NCBI GenBank assembly: GCA_958451615.1
Contig: CAUDQR010000010.1
Span: 20,456 to 84,455, forward strand
Length of the DNA: 64,000 bases
Reading direction: 5' to 3'
DNA from: an uncultured Collinsella sp.
Lineage (GTDB): Bacteria > Actinomycetota > Coriobacteriia > Coriobacteriales > Coriobacteriaceae
The position numbers and the translations under genes were made by a program. Below the pieces are notes generated by a model. It saw only the letters and a program-made list of their open reading frames with translations. It was not told where the DNA came from and searched no databases. Of the stretch, positions 8,194 to 18,555 are shown one piece after another (the first letter of the stretch is position 1; the number at the start of each line of letters is the position of its first letter).

Positions 8194-9909
8194 CTACGAG
8201 TGGACAACCACGCACAGGCCGACTTTGATGCAGTCGTGAAGTGCCTTTGCATCGGCTAGGCGCAGGTTGATGCAACCGTGGCTGCCGCACCACTTGTACG
8301 ACTCGGCATTATCGAAGCTCTTGTCGTTTTGCCAGGTGGCGTCGTGGAATCCGACCATATTGCCCTCGAACGGCATCCAATAGCTGACCGGGCTCTCGTA
8401 TTTGGGCTTGCCGGTCTCGGGGTCCTTGGCACCGATAAGCTTGCTGGCGCCATTGTTGCTGCTGATCTGCCATACGCCCTCGGGGGTGGCGTCCTCGCCC
8501 GGCTTTCCCGAGATAAAGTTGGCCTCCCAAACGATATTACCGTTCTCGTCATAGTAGCGCGCGTGCTGCTCGGACAGATCGACGTCGATATACGCCTTCC
8601 AGTCGGGCTCTCCCTTTGCGGTAAAGGTGTCGGCCTTCTGGGAGTACTTGATCTCGATTTCGCCGGTCTGCTTGTTGTTGATGGCGTCCTCGACCTGCTT
8701 GGCGAGCGAGCTGCTGTCAATGGACCAACCAAAGTCACCGCCTTCGACGGCACACTGCTTGCCATCGGCGCGCGTCCACCAGCGAGTGGAGCCCACGGTA
8801 TTAAAGCCGTTGGCGAGCTCGGCTGCCCAGCTGCTAATCTGCGACGTATCGAGCGTGGGGTTGGCCGGATCGGCAAAGCTGATCCACTGCAACACGGAGC
8901 TGCCATCAACCTTGCCGGCATCCTCGCCGTTGAGCTTGAGGGTCACGTTGACGCCCAAGAAGTTGTTGGCGGCATCGCATGCGGCCTGAATCTGATCATC
9001 GGTCAGCGTTCCATTGAGCGGCTCATAGGCATCGTTGCCGAGCTTGGAAAGATCTACGGTCTCGGCCAGCGAGGCAAGCTCGAGCTCGGCATACTTAATG
9101 ACATGCTCGCGGCTGAGTTTTTCGTTGGAGCGCGCCTTCTCGACGGTAAACTTGCCGGCCTGCTCGTCATAGGAGCTTTTGGCCTCGAACGCGCCCGAAC
9201 GCCCCTCGTTAAACTCGTCGATGGCGGCGCCCAGATCCTTCTCAAACTGCTTTTGGTCAAAGGTGTCGGAGAGCATGGACAGGTCGACGTCTTGATCAAG
9301 ATCGACTTCGTTGGAGCTAGCGGTTGTTTTGGTCTTGCCGCTTAAGGATTCTACAAGGCGAACCGGCCATACAAAGGCTTCGTTGCGGCTGATAATCTCT
9401 TTTGCGGCAGCTTCGCCGTCGACAATGGGCTCATCGGACTCGGGCTGATAGGTCCAGCTAAAGTCATCGCCTGTCACGGTGAGCTTATAGTGCTTCCAAG
9501 CCGAGTTGACCTTGGTGGCGGCAGACGAAGCGTTGGAGAACGAGACATCGACGCCGGCGATAGTGGTGTTGGGGTAGGCTACCTGCGAAAACGCTACGAC
9601 GCCTACGATATAGACAATGACGATAAGACCCAGAACGACATAGAGCGTCGTCTTTTTGCCCGACTTATTGTTCCCGGTGGGTTTGCGTGCGGGGCCGCGA
9701 TCGCCTCGAGCGTGCGTGGGGGGCTGCTTGGGCGCATTGCCATTTGCCTGGCGCTGCTGATGCTGCTTGTTCGGACGTTGGGAAACGTTTGCCGCACCTC
9801 GCTGCTGACCGCGGCTCGGCGCGATGGGACGCGGCGACTGAACGCCGCCGGTGTGCCTGCTCGGCTGCTGCGGATCGGGAATCAGTTGAGTTCGATCGTT
9901 TTGCGACAT
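8194..9909 (-). CDS. L,D-transpeptidase (YkuD) with peptidoglycan-binding domain
   Basis: The 571-aa protein has a polar Pro/Gln-rich cytoplasmic tail (about 1-80), one transmembrane anchor (LYVVLGLIVIVYIVGVVAFS), and a long extracytoplasmic region resembling tandem PG_binding_4-type domains. A C-terminal YkuD catalytic domain carries the SHGCINL motif with nucleophile Cys546 and the upstream conserved His in MVGFHDATW. Such enzymes form 3-3 peptidoglycan cross-links or attach wall partners. An in-frame ATG lies 3 codons upstream, but it abuts the GAAGGA, so the second ATG (10 nt spacing) is chosen. It is monocistronic between convergent and parallel neighbours. Confidence 0.9.
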   Translation of the reverse strand: MSQNDRTQLIPDPQQPSRHTGGVQSPRPIAPSRGQQRGAANVSQRPNKQHQQRQANGNAPKQPPTHARGDRGPARKPTGNNKSGKKTTLYVVLGLIVIVYIVGVVAFSQVAYPNTTIAGVDVSFSNASSAATKVNSAWKHYKLTVTGDDFSWTYQPESDEPIVDGEAAAKEIISRNEAFVWPVRLVESLSGKTKTTASSNEVDLDQDVDLSMLSDTFDQKQFEKDLGAAIDEFNEGRSGAFEAKSSYDEQAGKFTVEKARSNEKLSREHVIKYAELELASLAETVDLSKLGNDAYEPLNGTLTDDQIQAACDAANNFLGVNVTLKLNGEDAGKVDGSSVLQWISFADPANPTLDTSQISSWAAELANGFNTVGSTRWWTRADGKQCAVEGGDFGWSIDSSSLAKQVEDAINNKQTGEIEIKYSQKADTFTAKGEPDWKAYIDVDLSEQHARYYDENGNIVWEANFISGKPGEDATPEGVWQISSNNGASKLIGAKDPETGKPKYESPVSYWMPFEGNMVGFHDATWQNDKSFDNAESYKWCGSHGCINLRLADAKALHDCIKVGLCVVVHS

Positions 9910-10012
9910 CGTATGCATATCCTTCGAATTTCGCCTTGCGGCTCATCGTGTTTTTACTGGGCTTGCATTATAGCGATTACCCAGTTGTTTGTGGTATGGA
10001 AACGGTGGCATT

Positions 10013-10039
10013 CAAAAGAGGTGGGACATTTGTCCCACC
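10013..10039 (-). terminator. Rho-independent terminator of the serine dehydratase gene
   Basis: On the minus strand GGTGGGACA-AA-TGTCCCACC forms a near-perfect 9-bp stem followed by TCTTTTG, 20 nt after the stop codon at 10059. Confidence 0.8.
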
Positions 10040-10058
10040 TTCGAGTCTTTCTTTGTCG

Positions 10059-11666
10059 CTATCCGCACACACCGCATTTTGCACAGGCCGAAAGTGCGGC
10101 CGGAGCCTGCGCGATGCCACCCTTTGCCGTCTCGCGCAGCGTGGCCGGCAACGCGTGGCCCACGGAGAGCATGACGTGCGCCATCTGGTCAAACGGCACC
10201 AGGCTCTTGATACCGGCAAGTGCAAGCTGCGCCGAGCTAAATGCCGCGGCCACGCCGATGGCATTGCGGTTTTGGCACGGCACCTCCACGAGGCCACCGA
10301 CGGGGTCACAAACGAGGCCCAGCAGGTTACTCAGCGCGATGGAACTGGCGTCGAGCGCCTGCTCGGGCGTGCCGCCGAGCATCTGCACCAGCGCGGCGGC
10401 TGCCATGGCGGCGGCGCTTCCCACCTCGGCCTGGCAGCCGCCTTCGGCGCCGGCGACGCAGGCGCTCGTGGTGAGGTTGAGGCCGATGGCGGCTGCGCAG
10501 TAGAGAGCGTCCATGACTTGCTCGTCGTCGAGCTGCAGGCGATCGGCGAGCGCCAGCACGCAGCCGGGCACAACACCCGCGGATCCTGCCGTCGGAGCTG
10601 CGACGATCACGCCCATGGTGGCGGAGCGCTCGAGCACGGCCATGGCGCGGGCCACGGCATCGGTCTGAACGGGGCCCATCAGGCTTGCACTCAAATCGTT
10701 GCGGCTGGTGGCATCGACCAGTTTGGCCTCGCCGCCGATAAGCCCACCGAGCGATCGCTGCGGGTTGGCGATGGGGGCCGTGGTCTCCTCGCGCATGACG
10801 TCGAGCACGCGGCGCATGGCGGCGACGGCGTGGGCCTCGCCGGTCAGGCGCGCCTCGCGAACGGCCATGACGGCGCCGATGCTGAGCCCCAGTTCCTCGC
10901 ACGCATCGAGCAGCTGCTCGCCGTCGTCGAAGATTTCCTTGGCCGAGACGCCGGGGGAGAGCGACGAAGCAGAACCGGGGAGCTCGATAAAGGTCGCGTA
11001 ATCGACATTGTCGAGCTTACGCAGCATCGGGACAACAGTGTCGTCGGGCGCGCCGTCGGTCTCAAAGACGGAGTAGGCCTGGCCGCCCACTTCGGTGCGG
11101 TAGGTGCGGCAGAAGGCGATGTTCACGTGTGCGTAGGCGAGCAGGTTGGTGAGCGCGGCGAGCACGCCGGGGACGTCCTTGTGCGCCACGAAGAGCGTTG
11201 AGTACATGCCCGAGATGTCAACGCCGACGCCGTTAATGCGGCTGATGCGCATCTTGCCGCCGCCCAGGCTCTCACCGCGGACCTGTGCCGTGGCGCCCGT
11301 GTCGTCGACCATGTCAATGTCGACGGTGTTGGGGTGGATGGAGGCGTCGTCGCCCTTGATGTCAAAGTGATATTCGAGGCCCTGCTCACGTGCGAGGTCA
11401 AAGGCCTGCTTGATGTTCTCGTCATCGGTGTCGAGGCCCAGAATGCCCGCGACGAGCGCGCGGTCGGTGCCGTGGCCGCGGTAGGTGTGGGCGAAGGAGT
11501 TCCACAGGCCAAAGGTGACTTTGGTGATGCGGCCCTCGAGCAGGCTGGCGGCAACTTGGGCGCAGCGCAGGGCGCCGGCGGTGTGCGATGAACTGGGGCC
11601 GACCATGACGGGGCCCAAGATCTCGAATGCCGAGGTCGTAGCTAGTGTTTGCGGCTTGCCTGCCAT
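10059..11666 (-). CDS. sdaA: L-serine ammonia-lyase, iron-sulfur type, single chain
   Basis: The 535-aa enzyme deaminates L-serine to pyruvate and ammonia with an oxygen-sensitive [4Fe-4S] cluster. The order is: beta domain with FEILGPVMVGPSSSHTAGA near residue 15-35; an internal ACT-like domain (about 155-235, MYSTLFVAHKDVPGVLAALTN); and the alpha domain from about 245, with the cluster-cysteine region TTSACVAGAEGGCQAEVG and the C-terminal LSVGHALPATLRETAKGGIA. It is therefore the fused beta-ACT-alpha form. The ATG at 11666 is chosen because AAAGGAG precedes it by 6 nt; the open frame runs upstream into a palindrome. The long palindrome at 11691-11811 lies in its leader. Confidence 0.93.
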   Translation of the reverse strand: MAGKPQTLATTSAFEILGPVMVGPSSSHTAGALRCAQVAASLLEGRITKVTFGLWNSFAHTYRGHGTDRALVAGILGLDTDDENIKQAFDLAREQGLEYHFDIKGDDASIHPNTVDIDMVDDTGATAQVRGESLGGGKMRISRINGVGVDISGMYSTLFVAHKDVPGVLAALTNLLAYAHVNIAFCRTYRTEVGGQAYSVFETDGAPDDTVVPMLRKLDNVDYATFIELPGSASSLSPGVSAKEIFDDGEQLLDACEELGLSIGAVMAVREARLTGEAHAVAAMRRVLDVMREETTAPIANPQRSLGGLIGGEAKLVDATSRNDLSASLMGPVQTDAVARAMAVLERSATMGVIVAAPTAGSAGVVPGCVLALADRLQLDDEQVMDALYCAAAIGLNLTTSACVAGAEGGCQAEVGSAAAMAAAALVQMLGGTPEQALDASSIALSNLLGLVCDPVGGLVEVPCQNRNAIGVAAAFSSAQLALAGIKSLVPFDQMAHVMLSVGHALPATLRETAKGGIAQAPAALSACAKCGVCG

Positions 11667-11690
11667 GGCTGCTCCTTTACGTGGCTCGTC

Positions 11691-11811
11691 GTCCCGAGGG
11701 GCGGGGCATAAGGTCGCCTGCTCGGGCAGTCCTGCTCGCACGGAGAGCACATTAAGTGCTCTCCGGCTCGTGCGGAACTCGCGATCGACCTTATGCCCCG
11801 CCCCTCGGGAC
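11691..11811. repeat. Long palindrome with 26-bp perfect arms
   Basis: Bases 11691-11716 and 11786-11811 are perfect reverse complements. The 69-nt loop contains a second perfect stem (GGAGAGCAC at 11742-11750 with GTGCTCTCC at 11756-11764). It begins 25 nt upstream of the sdaA start, so it may be in that leader. It resembles in layout the palindrome at 18243-18338. Confidence 0.85.
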
Positions 11812-11902
11812 TAAGGATACATGGTAGAGGCGCATGTGCTCCAAAATTCATTGGCTGCTGACGTTGCGTATGCCCATATCGAAATATCTTCACCACCGGA
11901 TT

Positions 11903-11941
11903 AATAAAAAAGAAGTACCGGTTGGGGCCGGTACTTCTTTT
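11903..11941 (-). terminator. Terminator of metK (bidirectional)
   Basis: AAGAAGTACCGG-TTGGGG-CCGGTACTTCTT forms a 12-bp stem with A-runs upstream and T-runs downstream, so it can act on both strands. It lies 38 nt after the metK stop. Confidence 0.85.
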
Positions 11942-11978
11942 GGTGCATCGTTATGTGGTTGCAGCTTTTGCCGTTGGC

Positions 11979-13259
<1,281 letters not shown>

Positions 13260-13281
13260 GATTGTCCTTTCAAAAACGTGT

Positions 13282-13308
13282 CCCGGCGACCGTTACCATT
13301 CCGCCGGG
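13282..13308 (-). promoter_or_regulatory. Hairpin in the metK leader
   Basis: CCCGGCG at 13282-13288 pairs with CGCCGGG at 13302-13308, 23 nt upstream of the metK start and close to the ribosome-binding site. It may influence translation. It does not match a SAM riboswitch core I can identify. Confidence 0.35.
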
Positions 13309-13371
13309 CTCTCTATGCAAGGGCACATCATAGCGCGTAAATCAAACATTCACACCCTTTCCGCACCTACT

Positions 13372-13574
13372 CATTGGGGACAGACTTAAATGACCAGCCA
13401 ATAGGAACACTCTTACGTCACCTGGGGACGTTCCTTATGTGTCGGCACTTGGGGACGGTCCTTTTCTGCCGGCAGTTTAGGAACGTCCCCAAGTGACGGC
13501 AGTTTGGGACACTCCTGTTCAGTTAGCTTCGAAGAACGTCCCCAACGAATGGTCATTTAAGTCTGTCCCCAATG
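13372..13574. repeat. Nested palindromic repeat with GGGGACG motifs (REP-like)
   Basis: The outer arms 13372-13396 and 13550-13574 are a 25-bp perfect inverted repeat containing GGGGACAGACTTAAATGA. Inside, CACTTGGGGACGGTCC (13446-13461) pairs with GGAACGTCCCCAAGTG (13480-13495), and further GGGGACGTTCC-type half motifs occur at about 13424 and 13535. Such GGGGAC-rich palindromes are the kind mobilised by REP-associated tyrosine transposases; no transposase gene is present here. It fills most of the metK-gltX divergent spacer. Confidence 0.75.
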
Positions 13575-13590
13575 ACTGGGTCGGTGCCCT

Positions 13591-13620
13591 TTGTGCGGAG
13601 GTTGCTTTGATGCTTTATAC
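13591..13620 (+). promoter_or_regulatory. Candidate sigma-70 promoter of gltX
   Basis: TTGTGC (13591-13596) and TTATAC (13615-13620) are separated by 18 nt and end about 40 nt before the gltX start, just outside the palindromic repeat. Confidence 0.5.
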
Positions 13621-13661
13621 TGATGCGGTTAGACATCCATCCTGCAATCGAGGAGATTTCC

Positions 13662-15137
13662 ATGGCATCAGACGTTCGCGTCCGCTTTGCACCCTCACCG
13701 ACGGGCAAGCTGCACATCGGCGGCGCCCGCACCGCTATCTATAACTGGGCTTTCGCCCGTGCAAACGGCGGCACGTTCATCCTGCGTATCGACGACACCG
13801 ACCCCACCCGCTCTACCGACGAGAACACGCAGATTATCCTGCGCGCCATGCGTTGGCTGGGCCTGGACTGGGACGAGGGTCCCGAGGTGGGCGGCGATTT
13901 TGGCCCCTACGCCCAGACCGAGCGCCTGGACCTGTACAAGCAGGCCGCCCAGAAGCTTTGGGACGAGGGTAAGGCCTATCCCTGCTTCTGCACCAAGGAG
14001 CAGCTCGACGCCGATCGCAAGGCCGCGCAGGAGCGCAAGGACCCCTTCCAGGGCTATCAGCGCCGTTGCCGCGATCTTGATCCCGAGGAGGCCCGCCGTC
14101 GCATCGAGGCCGGCGAGTCCTACGTCCTACGCATCAAGGTGCCCGAGGACCGCGGCGACGTCGTCATCCACGACGCCGTTCACGGTGAGGTGACCTTCGA
14201 CGCCAAGGAGCTCGACGACTTTGTCATCTTCCGCTCCGATGGCACGCCCACGTACAACTTCGCGACCGTCGTCGACGACGCCATGATGAAGATCACCCAT
14301 GTCATCCGCGGCGACGACCACCTGTCCAACACCCCGCGCCAGGTCATGGTCTACGAGGCCCTCGGCGCGCCCGTGCCCACGTTCGCCCACATCTCCATGA
14401 TCCTGGGCGCCGACGGTAAGAAGCTCTCCAAGCGCCACGGCGCCACCTCGGTGGAGGAGTACCGCGACGCCGGCTACCTGTCCGACGCCTTCGTCAATTA
14501 CCTGGCGCTGCTAGGCTGGTCGCTCGACGGCGAGACCACGATAATCCCGCGTGATGTCCTGGCCAGCAAGTTCTCGCTCGACCGCATCTCCAAGAACCCG
14601 GCGACCTTCGATCCCAAGAAGCTCGATTGGGTCAATGCTGAGTACATCAACGGCATGTCCGATGCTCAGTTTGCCGACGAGATCATGGTCCCCGAGCTGC
14701 ACGAGGCGGGTCTCATCGAGGGTAATGTCGAGTACGGCGAGGACTGGATCGATGCGCTCGCTGCCATCGTTAAGCCGCGCACCAAGATGCCGGCCGACGC
14801 CGTGACCGTCGCCGCCCCCATCTTTGCCACGGCCGAGACACTCGAGTATGACGAGAAGTCCGTCAACAAAGGCCTGGCCAAGGAGGGCATGGGTGCCATT
14901 CTGGACGCCGCCAAGGCCGCGCTTGAGGGTGTGGGCGAGTGGACCGCCGAGGCTATCGACGCTGCGCTTGAGCCGCTGCCCGAGCAGATGGACCTTAAGA
15001 AGCGCGTGGTGTTCCAGGCCGTGCGCGTCGCCGTTTGCGGCAACATGGTGAGCCCTCCGCTGGGCGAGACCATGGCGCTCGTCGGCCGTGACGACTGTCT
15101 GGCGCGTATCGACCGCGCCCGCACGATGGCGCTGTAG
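13662..15137 (+). CDS. gltX: Glutamyl-tRNA synthetase
   Basis: The 491-aa class I aminoacyl-tRNA synthetase charges tRNA-Glu, and possibly tRNA-Gln for later amidation. RFAPSPTGKLHIGGARTA holds the HIGH-type motif near residue 18. The zinc-region position reads PCFCTKEQLDADRK. The KMSKS-type loop is KKLSKRHG near residue 253. The C-terminal helical anticodon-binding domain is complete. The ATG at 13662 follows GAGGAGA; an ATG 13 codons upstream is rejected because it lacks a site and adds unrelated residues. A terminator at 15161-15195 separates it from priA. Confidence 0.96.
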   Translation: MASDVRVRFAPSPTGKLHIGGARTAIYNWAFARANGGTFILRIDDTDPTRSTDENTQIILRAMRWLGLDWDEGPEVGGDFGPYAQTERLDLYKQAAQKLWDEGKAYPCFCTKEQLDADRKAAQERKDPFQGYQRRCRDLDPEEARRRIEAGESYVLRIKVPEDRGDVVIHDAVHGEVTFDAKELDDFVIFRSDGTPTYNFATVVDDAMMKITHVIRGDDHLSNTPRQVMVYEALGAPVPTFAHISMILGADGKKLSKRHGATSVEEYRDAGYLSDAFVNYLALLGWSLDGETTIIPRDVLASKFSLDRISKNPATFDPKKLDWVNAEYINGMSDAQFADEIMVPELHEAGLIEGNVEYGEDWIDALAAIVKPRTKMPADAVTVAAPIFATAETLEYDEKSVNKGLAKEGMGAILDAAKAALEGVGEWTAEAIDAALEPLPEQMDLKKRVVFQAVRVAVCGNMVSPPLGETMALVGRDDCLARIDRARTMAL

Positions 15138-15160
15138 TCGCTGCGCAAACGTTTGTATCC

Positions 15161-15195
15161 GAGCCCCGTTCACCCGAGCGGGGCTCTTGTTTCTG
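15161..15195 (+). terminator. Terminator of gltX
   Basis: GAGCCCCG-TTCACCCGAG-CGGGGCTC forms an 8-bp GC-rich stem followed by TTGTTTCT, 24 nt after the gltX stop. Confidence 0.8.
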
Positions 15196-15225
15196 TAGAC
15201 GTATGGGATAGGAGGTGCTGGGGCC

Positions 15226-17679
15226 ATGGCCGAGCAACTTTCGCTGTTTGGTTCGCCAGAACCGGAGGAAGCTCCGAAGTCCGCGGCTCCTGCCGCCGCC
15301 CCGGCGCAGCCCGAGCCCGCACCCGAACCCGTCGCCGCCTATGCGAGCGTAGTCCTCGACATCCCGACGCGTGCACTGTCCGAGCCGTTTGCTTACGGCA
15401 TTCCGCAGTCACTCGCCAACGATGGTCAGATCGGCTCCACCGTCCTAGTTCATTTTGGCAACCGTGCGGCCGCGGGCTACATCGTCGACATCGCGCCCGA
15501 GCTGGCCGACCTGCAAGGTTACGACGCTCTCGATCCCGCGCGTATCAAGCCTATCGAGGCTATCCTCAGCAAGCCGCTCTTTACCGCAGAGGCCGCCCGT
15601 ATCGCACGCTGGATGAGCCGCGAGTACGTCGCAACGCTTTCCGAGTGCCTGCGCCTGTTTTTGCCCCCGGGTGGAAGCCCGCGCGTGGTCAAGGGCGACG
15701 ACGGCGTGTGGACGGTTGAACGTCCCGCCGTCAAGCCTATCCAAAACCGCTGGGTCATGCTCACGCCCGAGGGCTTTGACTATACGCCGCCCAAGACCGC
15801 GGTCCGCCAGCGCCAGCTCATCGAGGCACTGCGGTGCGGCCCGGTCACGACGCGTGACCTCAACCTGCTCTATAACAGCATGTCGGCTACCATCAAGGCG
15901 CTCGAAAAACGCGGCGTCGTGGTGGTGGAGGAGCGCCGTGCGTGGCGTGGCTGCAATGAACAGACCACGCTCTCCTCGGCAAGCGGCAAAGCGCCGGTCT
16001 CCCTTACCAGTGGCCAGCAGCAAGCACTTGCTCAGATCGAGCGTGCCCGTCTGGACGCTCATGGCGACGCGGTGCTGGTAGACGGCGTCACCGGCTCAGG
16101 CAAAACCGAGGTCTACCTCTCCGCCATCGAGCGCGTGCTCGCAGCCGGTCGCTCTGCCTGCGTGCTGGTGCCCGAGATCTCACTGACGGCCCAGACCGTC
16201 GGCCGCTTTCGCTCGCGCTTTGGCGAGACGGTCGCGGTTTTCCACTCGCGTCTTTCGGCTGGCGAGCGTCTGGACCAGTGGGATATGGTCGCCAGCGGTG
16301 CGGCCCGCGTGGTGGTCGGCGCCCGCTCGGCTCTCTTTTGCCCGCTCAGCGACTTGGGCCTCATCATCATCGACGAGGAACACGAGACAAGTTACAAGCA
16401 GGGCTCCAGTCCGCGCTACCACGCGCGCGAGGTGGCGGCCGAGATGGCGCGGCGCTATCGCTGCCCGCTCGTGTTGGGCTCTGCCACGCCTTCTGCCGAG
16501 GCCCTCGACCGCTGCCGTCGTGGCACGTATAACGGTGCCACTTGGACGCGTGTCGAGATGCCCGAGCGCCCGGGACACGCCGTGCTTCCCACGGTCCGCA
16601 TTGCCGACCTGCGCCGTGCGTTTTCTCACGGCAGCCGCTCCATGTTCTCAAAACCCTTGATGGAGGGCTTGGAGCGTGTGGTCGAGCGCCGCGAGAAGGC
16701 CGTGCTGCTGCATAACCGCCGTGGCTTTGCGCCGTTCCTGATGTGTCGCGAGTGCGGCTGCGTTCCCACCTGCAACCACTGCTCCACCGCGCTTACGTAT
16801 CACGAGCGCACGCACACGCTGCAATGTCACACATGCGGATCCTCCTGGCGCGTGCAGCCGTATCCCGCGCCCACGAGTCGTTGCCCCAAATGTGGCAGTC
16901 GTTACCTGGCAAAAATGGGGCTGGGCACGCAGCAGATCGAGGACGCACTGCACCAGATGCTGCCCGAGGACGTCGCCATCATCCGCATGGATGCCGATTC
17001 CACGCGCGGCAAGGATGCGCACAAAAAGCTGCTCGAGCAGTTCGATGCGGCCGATTGCGCCGTGTTGCTGGGCACCCAAATGATCGCCAAGGGTCTCGAC
17101 TTTCCCGAGGTCACGCTCGTGGGCGTGGTCAATGCCGACTTCGCCCTCAAGCTGCCGGACTTCCGCGCAGGGGAGCGCGCCTACGATCTGCTGGAGCAGG
17201 TGGCGGGCCGCGCCGGCCGCGGCGATCGTCCCGGCGAGGTCATCATCCAGACCTATCTGCCCGAGGATCCGGTCATTCGCGCCGTCGCCGAGCACGACCG
17301 TTCTATCTTTACCGACTACGACCTTGACCAGCGGCGCGACGCGCTGTATCCGCCCTTTGTGCGCCTGGTCAACATTTTGGTGTGGTCGACGAACGCGGAT
17401 GACGCGCAGGACTACATTGGGCGCATTGCAAAGCTTCTTAAGCGCCGCTGGCATGCCGCCGCGCCCGACTTTTTGAGGGCGGGGAGTGCCATGCCGCAGG
17501 TGCTGGGCCCGGCTTCGTGTGTAATCGAGAGAGCCAAGGACCGTTACCGCTTCCATCTGCTTGTGAAGTCGCCCGTGGGGTACCATGTCTCTGATGATAT
17601 CGACGCCTGCCTCAAAGAGGTGGGCTCTGTGCGCGGCGTGAGCGTGAGCGTTGACGTCGACGCCTATGATTTGATGTAA
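15226..17679 (+). CDS. priA: Primosomal replication protein N' (helicase PriA)
   Basis: The 817-aa helicase reloads the replisome at stalled forks. An acidic Pro/Ala-rich N-terminal extension of about 40 residues precedes the 3'-DNA-binding domain (ALSEPFAYGIP). The helicase core has Walker A GVTGSGKTE at residues 287-295 and the DEEH box at about 383. The zinc-binding module begins at Cys507 (CRECGCVPTCNHCSTAL, then CHTCGSSW and CPKCGSRY). Helicase motifs V/VI are LLGTQMIAKGLDFP and QVAGRAGRGDRPGEVIIQT. GGAGGTG precedes the ATG. It lies upstream of def, and the pair probably form one transcript. Confidence 0.96.
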   Translation: MAEQLSLFGSPEPEEAPKSAAPAAAPAQPEPAPEPVAAYASVVLDIPTRALSEPFAYGIPQSLANDGQIGSTVLVHFGNRAAAGYIVDIAPELADLQGYDALDPARIKPIEAILSKPLFTAEAARIARWMSREYVATLSECLRLFLPPGGSPRVVKGDDGVWTVERPAVKPIQNRWVMLTPEGFDYTPPKTAVRQRQLIEALRCGPVTTRDLNLLYNSMSATIKALEKRGVVVVEERRAWRGCNEQTTLSSASGKAPVSLTSGQQQALAQIERARLDAHGDAVLVDGVTGSGKTEVYLSAIERVLAAGRSACVLVPEISLTAQTVGRFRSRFGETVAVFHSRLSAGERLDQWDMVASGAARVVVGARSALFCPLSDLGLIIIDEEHETSYKQGSSPRYHAREVAAEMARRYRCPLVLGSATPSAEALDRCRRGTYNGATWTRVEMPERPGHAVLPTVRIADLRRAFSHGSRSMFSKPLMEGLERVVERREKAVLLHNRRGFAPFLMCRECGCVPTCNHCSTALTYHERTHTLQCHTCGSSWRVQPYPAPTSRCPKCGSRYLAKMGLGTQQIEDALHQMLPEDVAIIRMDADSTRGKDAHKKLLEQFDAADCAVLLGTQMIAKGLDFPEVTLVGVVNADFALKLPDFRAGERAYDLLEQVAGRAGRGDRPGEVIIQTYLPEDPVIRAVAEHDRSIFTDYDLDQRRDALYPPFVRLVNILVWSTNADDAQDYIGRIAKLLKRRWHAAAPDFLRAGSAMPQVLGPASCVIERAKDRYRFHLLVKSPVGYHVSDDIDACLKEVGSVRGVSVSVDVDAYDLM

Positions 17680-17697
17680 CAACCCGAAAGGATGGCC

Positions 17698-18234
17698 ATG
17701 GAAGCCAACGGAATCGTACTGTCGCCCGACCCGCGCCTGCGTCAGGAGTGCGCCGCCATCGAGGAGATCACCCCAGCGATCGAGGCGCTTGCCGAGAAGA
17801 TGAAGAAGATGATGTTCGAGAACGGCGGTTGCGGCCTTGCTGCCCCGCAGATCGGCGAGCTCATCCAGCTCGTCACCATCGACTGCGACTACACCGACAA
17901 GAACGACTATGACCCGTACGTGCTCATCAACCCCGTGATCGTGGAGCAGAGCGACCATCTGGTGCCGTTTAGCGAGGGCTGCCTGTCCATCCCTGGCATT
18001 AGCTGCGAGATCGAGCGTCCCGACCATGTCGTCGTCGAGGCGTACGACTTGGACGCAAACCTGATTCGCTACGAGGCTACGGGCGACCTGTTCTGCGTGT
18101 GCCTGCAGCACGAGATCGATCACCTGCACGGCAACACCATGTTCGAGCGCCTTAAGCCTATGCAGAGGATCAAGGCCGTCAAGGAGTACCAGGACGCCCT
18201 GGCCCGCGGCGCTCGACCGGGCGAGACGGAGTAG
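17698..18234 (+). CDS. def: Peptide deformylase
   Basis: The 178-aa metalloenzyme removes the N-formyl group from nascent proteins. All three signature motifs are intact: GCGLAAPQ at about residues 44-51, EGCLSIPG at 93-100 (metal-ligand Cys), and HEIDH at 138-142 (metal-ligand His and catalytic Glu). The ATG at 17698 is preferred over 17692, which overlaps the GAAAGGA ribosome-binding site. It follows priA after 18 nt. fmt, which formylates the initiator, lies downstream beyond a palindrome, the usual functional pairing. Confidence 0.96.
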   Translation: MEANGIVLSPDPRLRQECAAIEEITPAIEALAEKMKKMMFENGGCGLAAPQIGELIQLVTIDCDYTDKNDYDPYVLINPVIVEQSDHLVPFSEGCLSIPGISCEIERPDHVVVEAYDLDANLIRYEATGDLFCVCLQHEIDHLHGNTMFERLKPMQRIKAVKEYQDALARGARPGETE

Positions 18235-18242
18235 ATTTGTCC

Positions 18243-18338
18243 GTCCCCGGGGCGCCCGCCTATAACATCCCGTGCTCACACAGTCTCGCTGCGCTGCGAA
18301 ACTGCGCGCGGGACGATATAGGCGGGCGCCCCGGGGAC
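18243..18338. repeat. Long palindrome with 22-bp perfect arms
   Basis: Bases 18243-18264 and 18317-18338 are perfect reverse complements. The loop of about 52 nt contains further complementarity (CCCGTG with CGCGGG). It starts 9 nt after the def stop and may terminate or stabilise its transcript. The outer ends (GTCCC...GGGAC) match the palindrome at 11691-11811, but most arm bases differ. Confidence 0.85.
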
Positions 18339-18555
18339 TACGTTGACGCTGCTTGACTCGCCCGGGTGCCGTCGGGCCAGGGATGGGCGTCTTCGCTGAT
18401 GGGTGCTTTGCTGAAAGAGCTGCTTTTATGCGGCTCTTTCTTTGTTTTTGGGTATATTTGTTCTTGTTGAATTGTTATTGCGGATGGACTGGTGACTTGG
18501 CTTTCCGCTGTTCTTTGTAGCCGTCTCGGCTTTGGTTGAGGGGAGACTAACTTTT
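18339..18555. other. Spacer between palindrome and fmt
   Basis: About 215 nt turn sharply T-rich after base 18400 and hold no gene. TTTCTTTGTTTTTGGG at about 18438-18453 follows GAGCTGCTTTTATGCGGCTC, a small hairpin that could be a terminator. GAGGGGAGA at 18538-18546 is the fmt ribosome-binding site. Confidence 0.5.

Noticed and set aside
13260-13340. SAM riboswitch in the metK leader
   Set aside because: The leader is short, and apart from one GC hairpin I could not find the core of any SAM riboswitch class.
16648-18279. Minus-strand 543-codon frame opposite priA and def
   Set aside because: Shadow of two strongly supported genes with all catalytic motifs; no start signal or recognisable domain.
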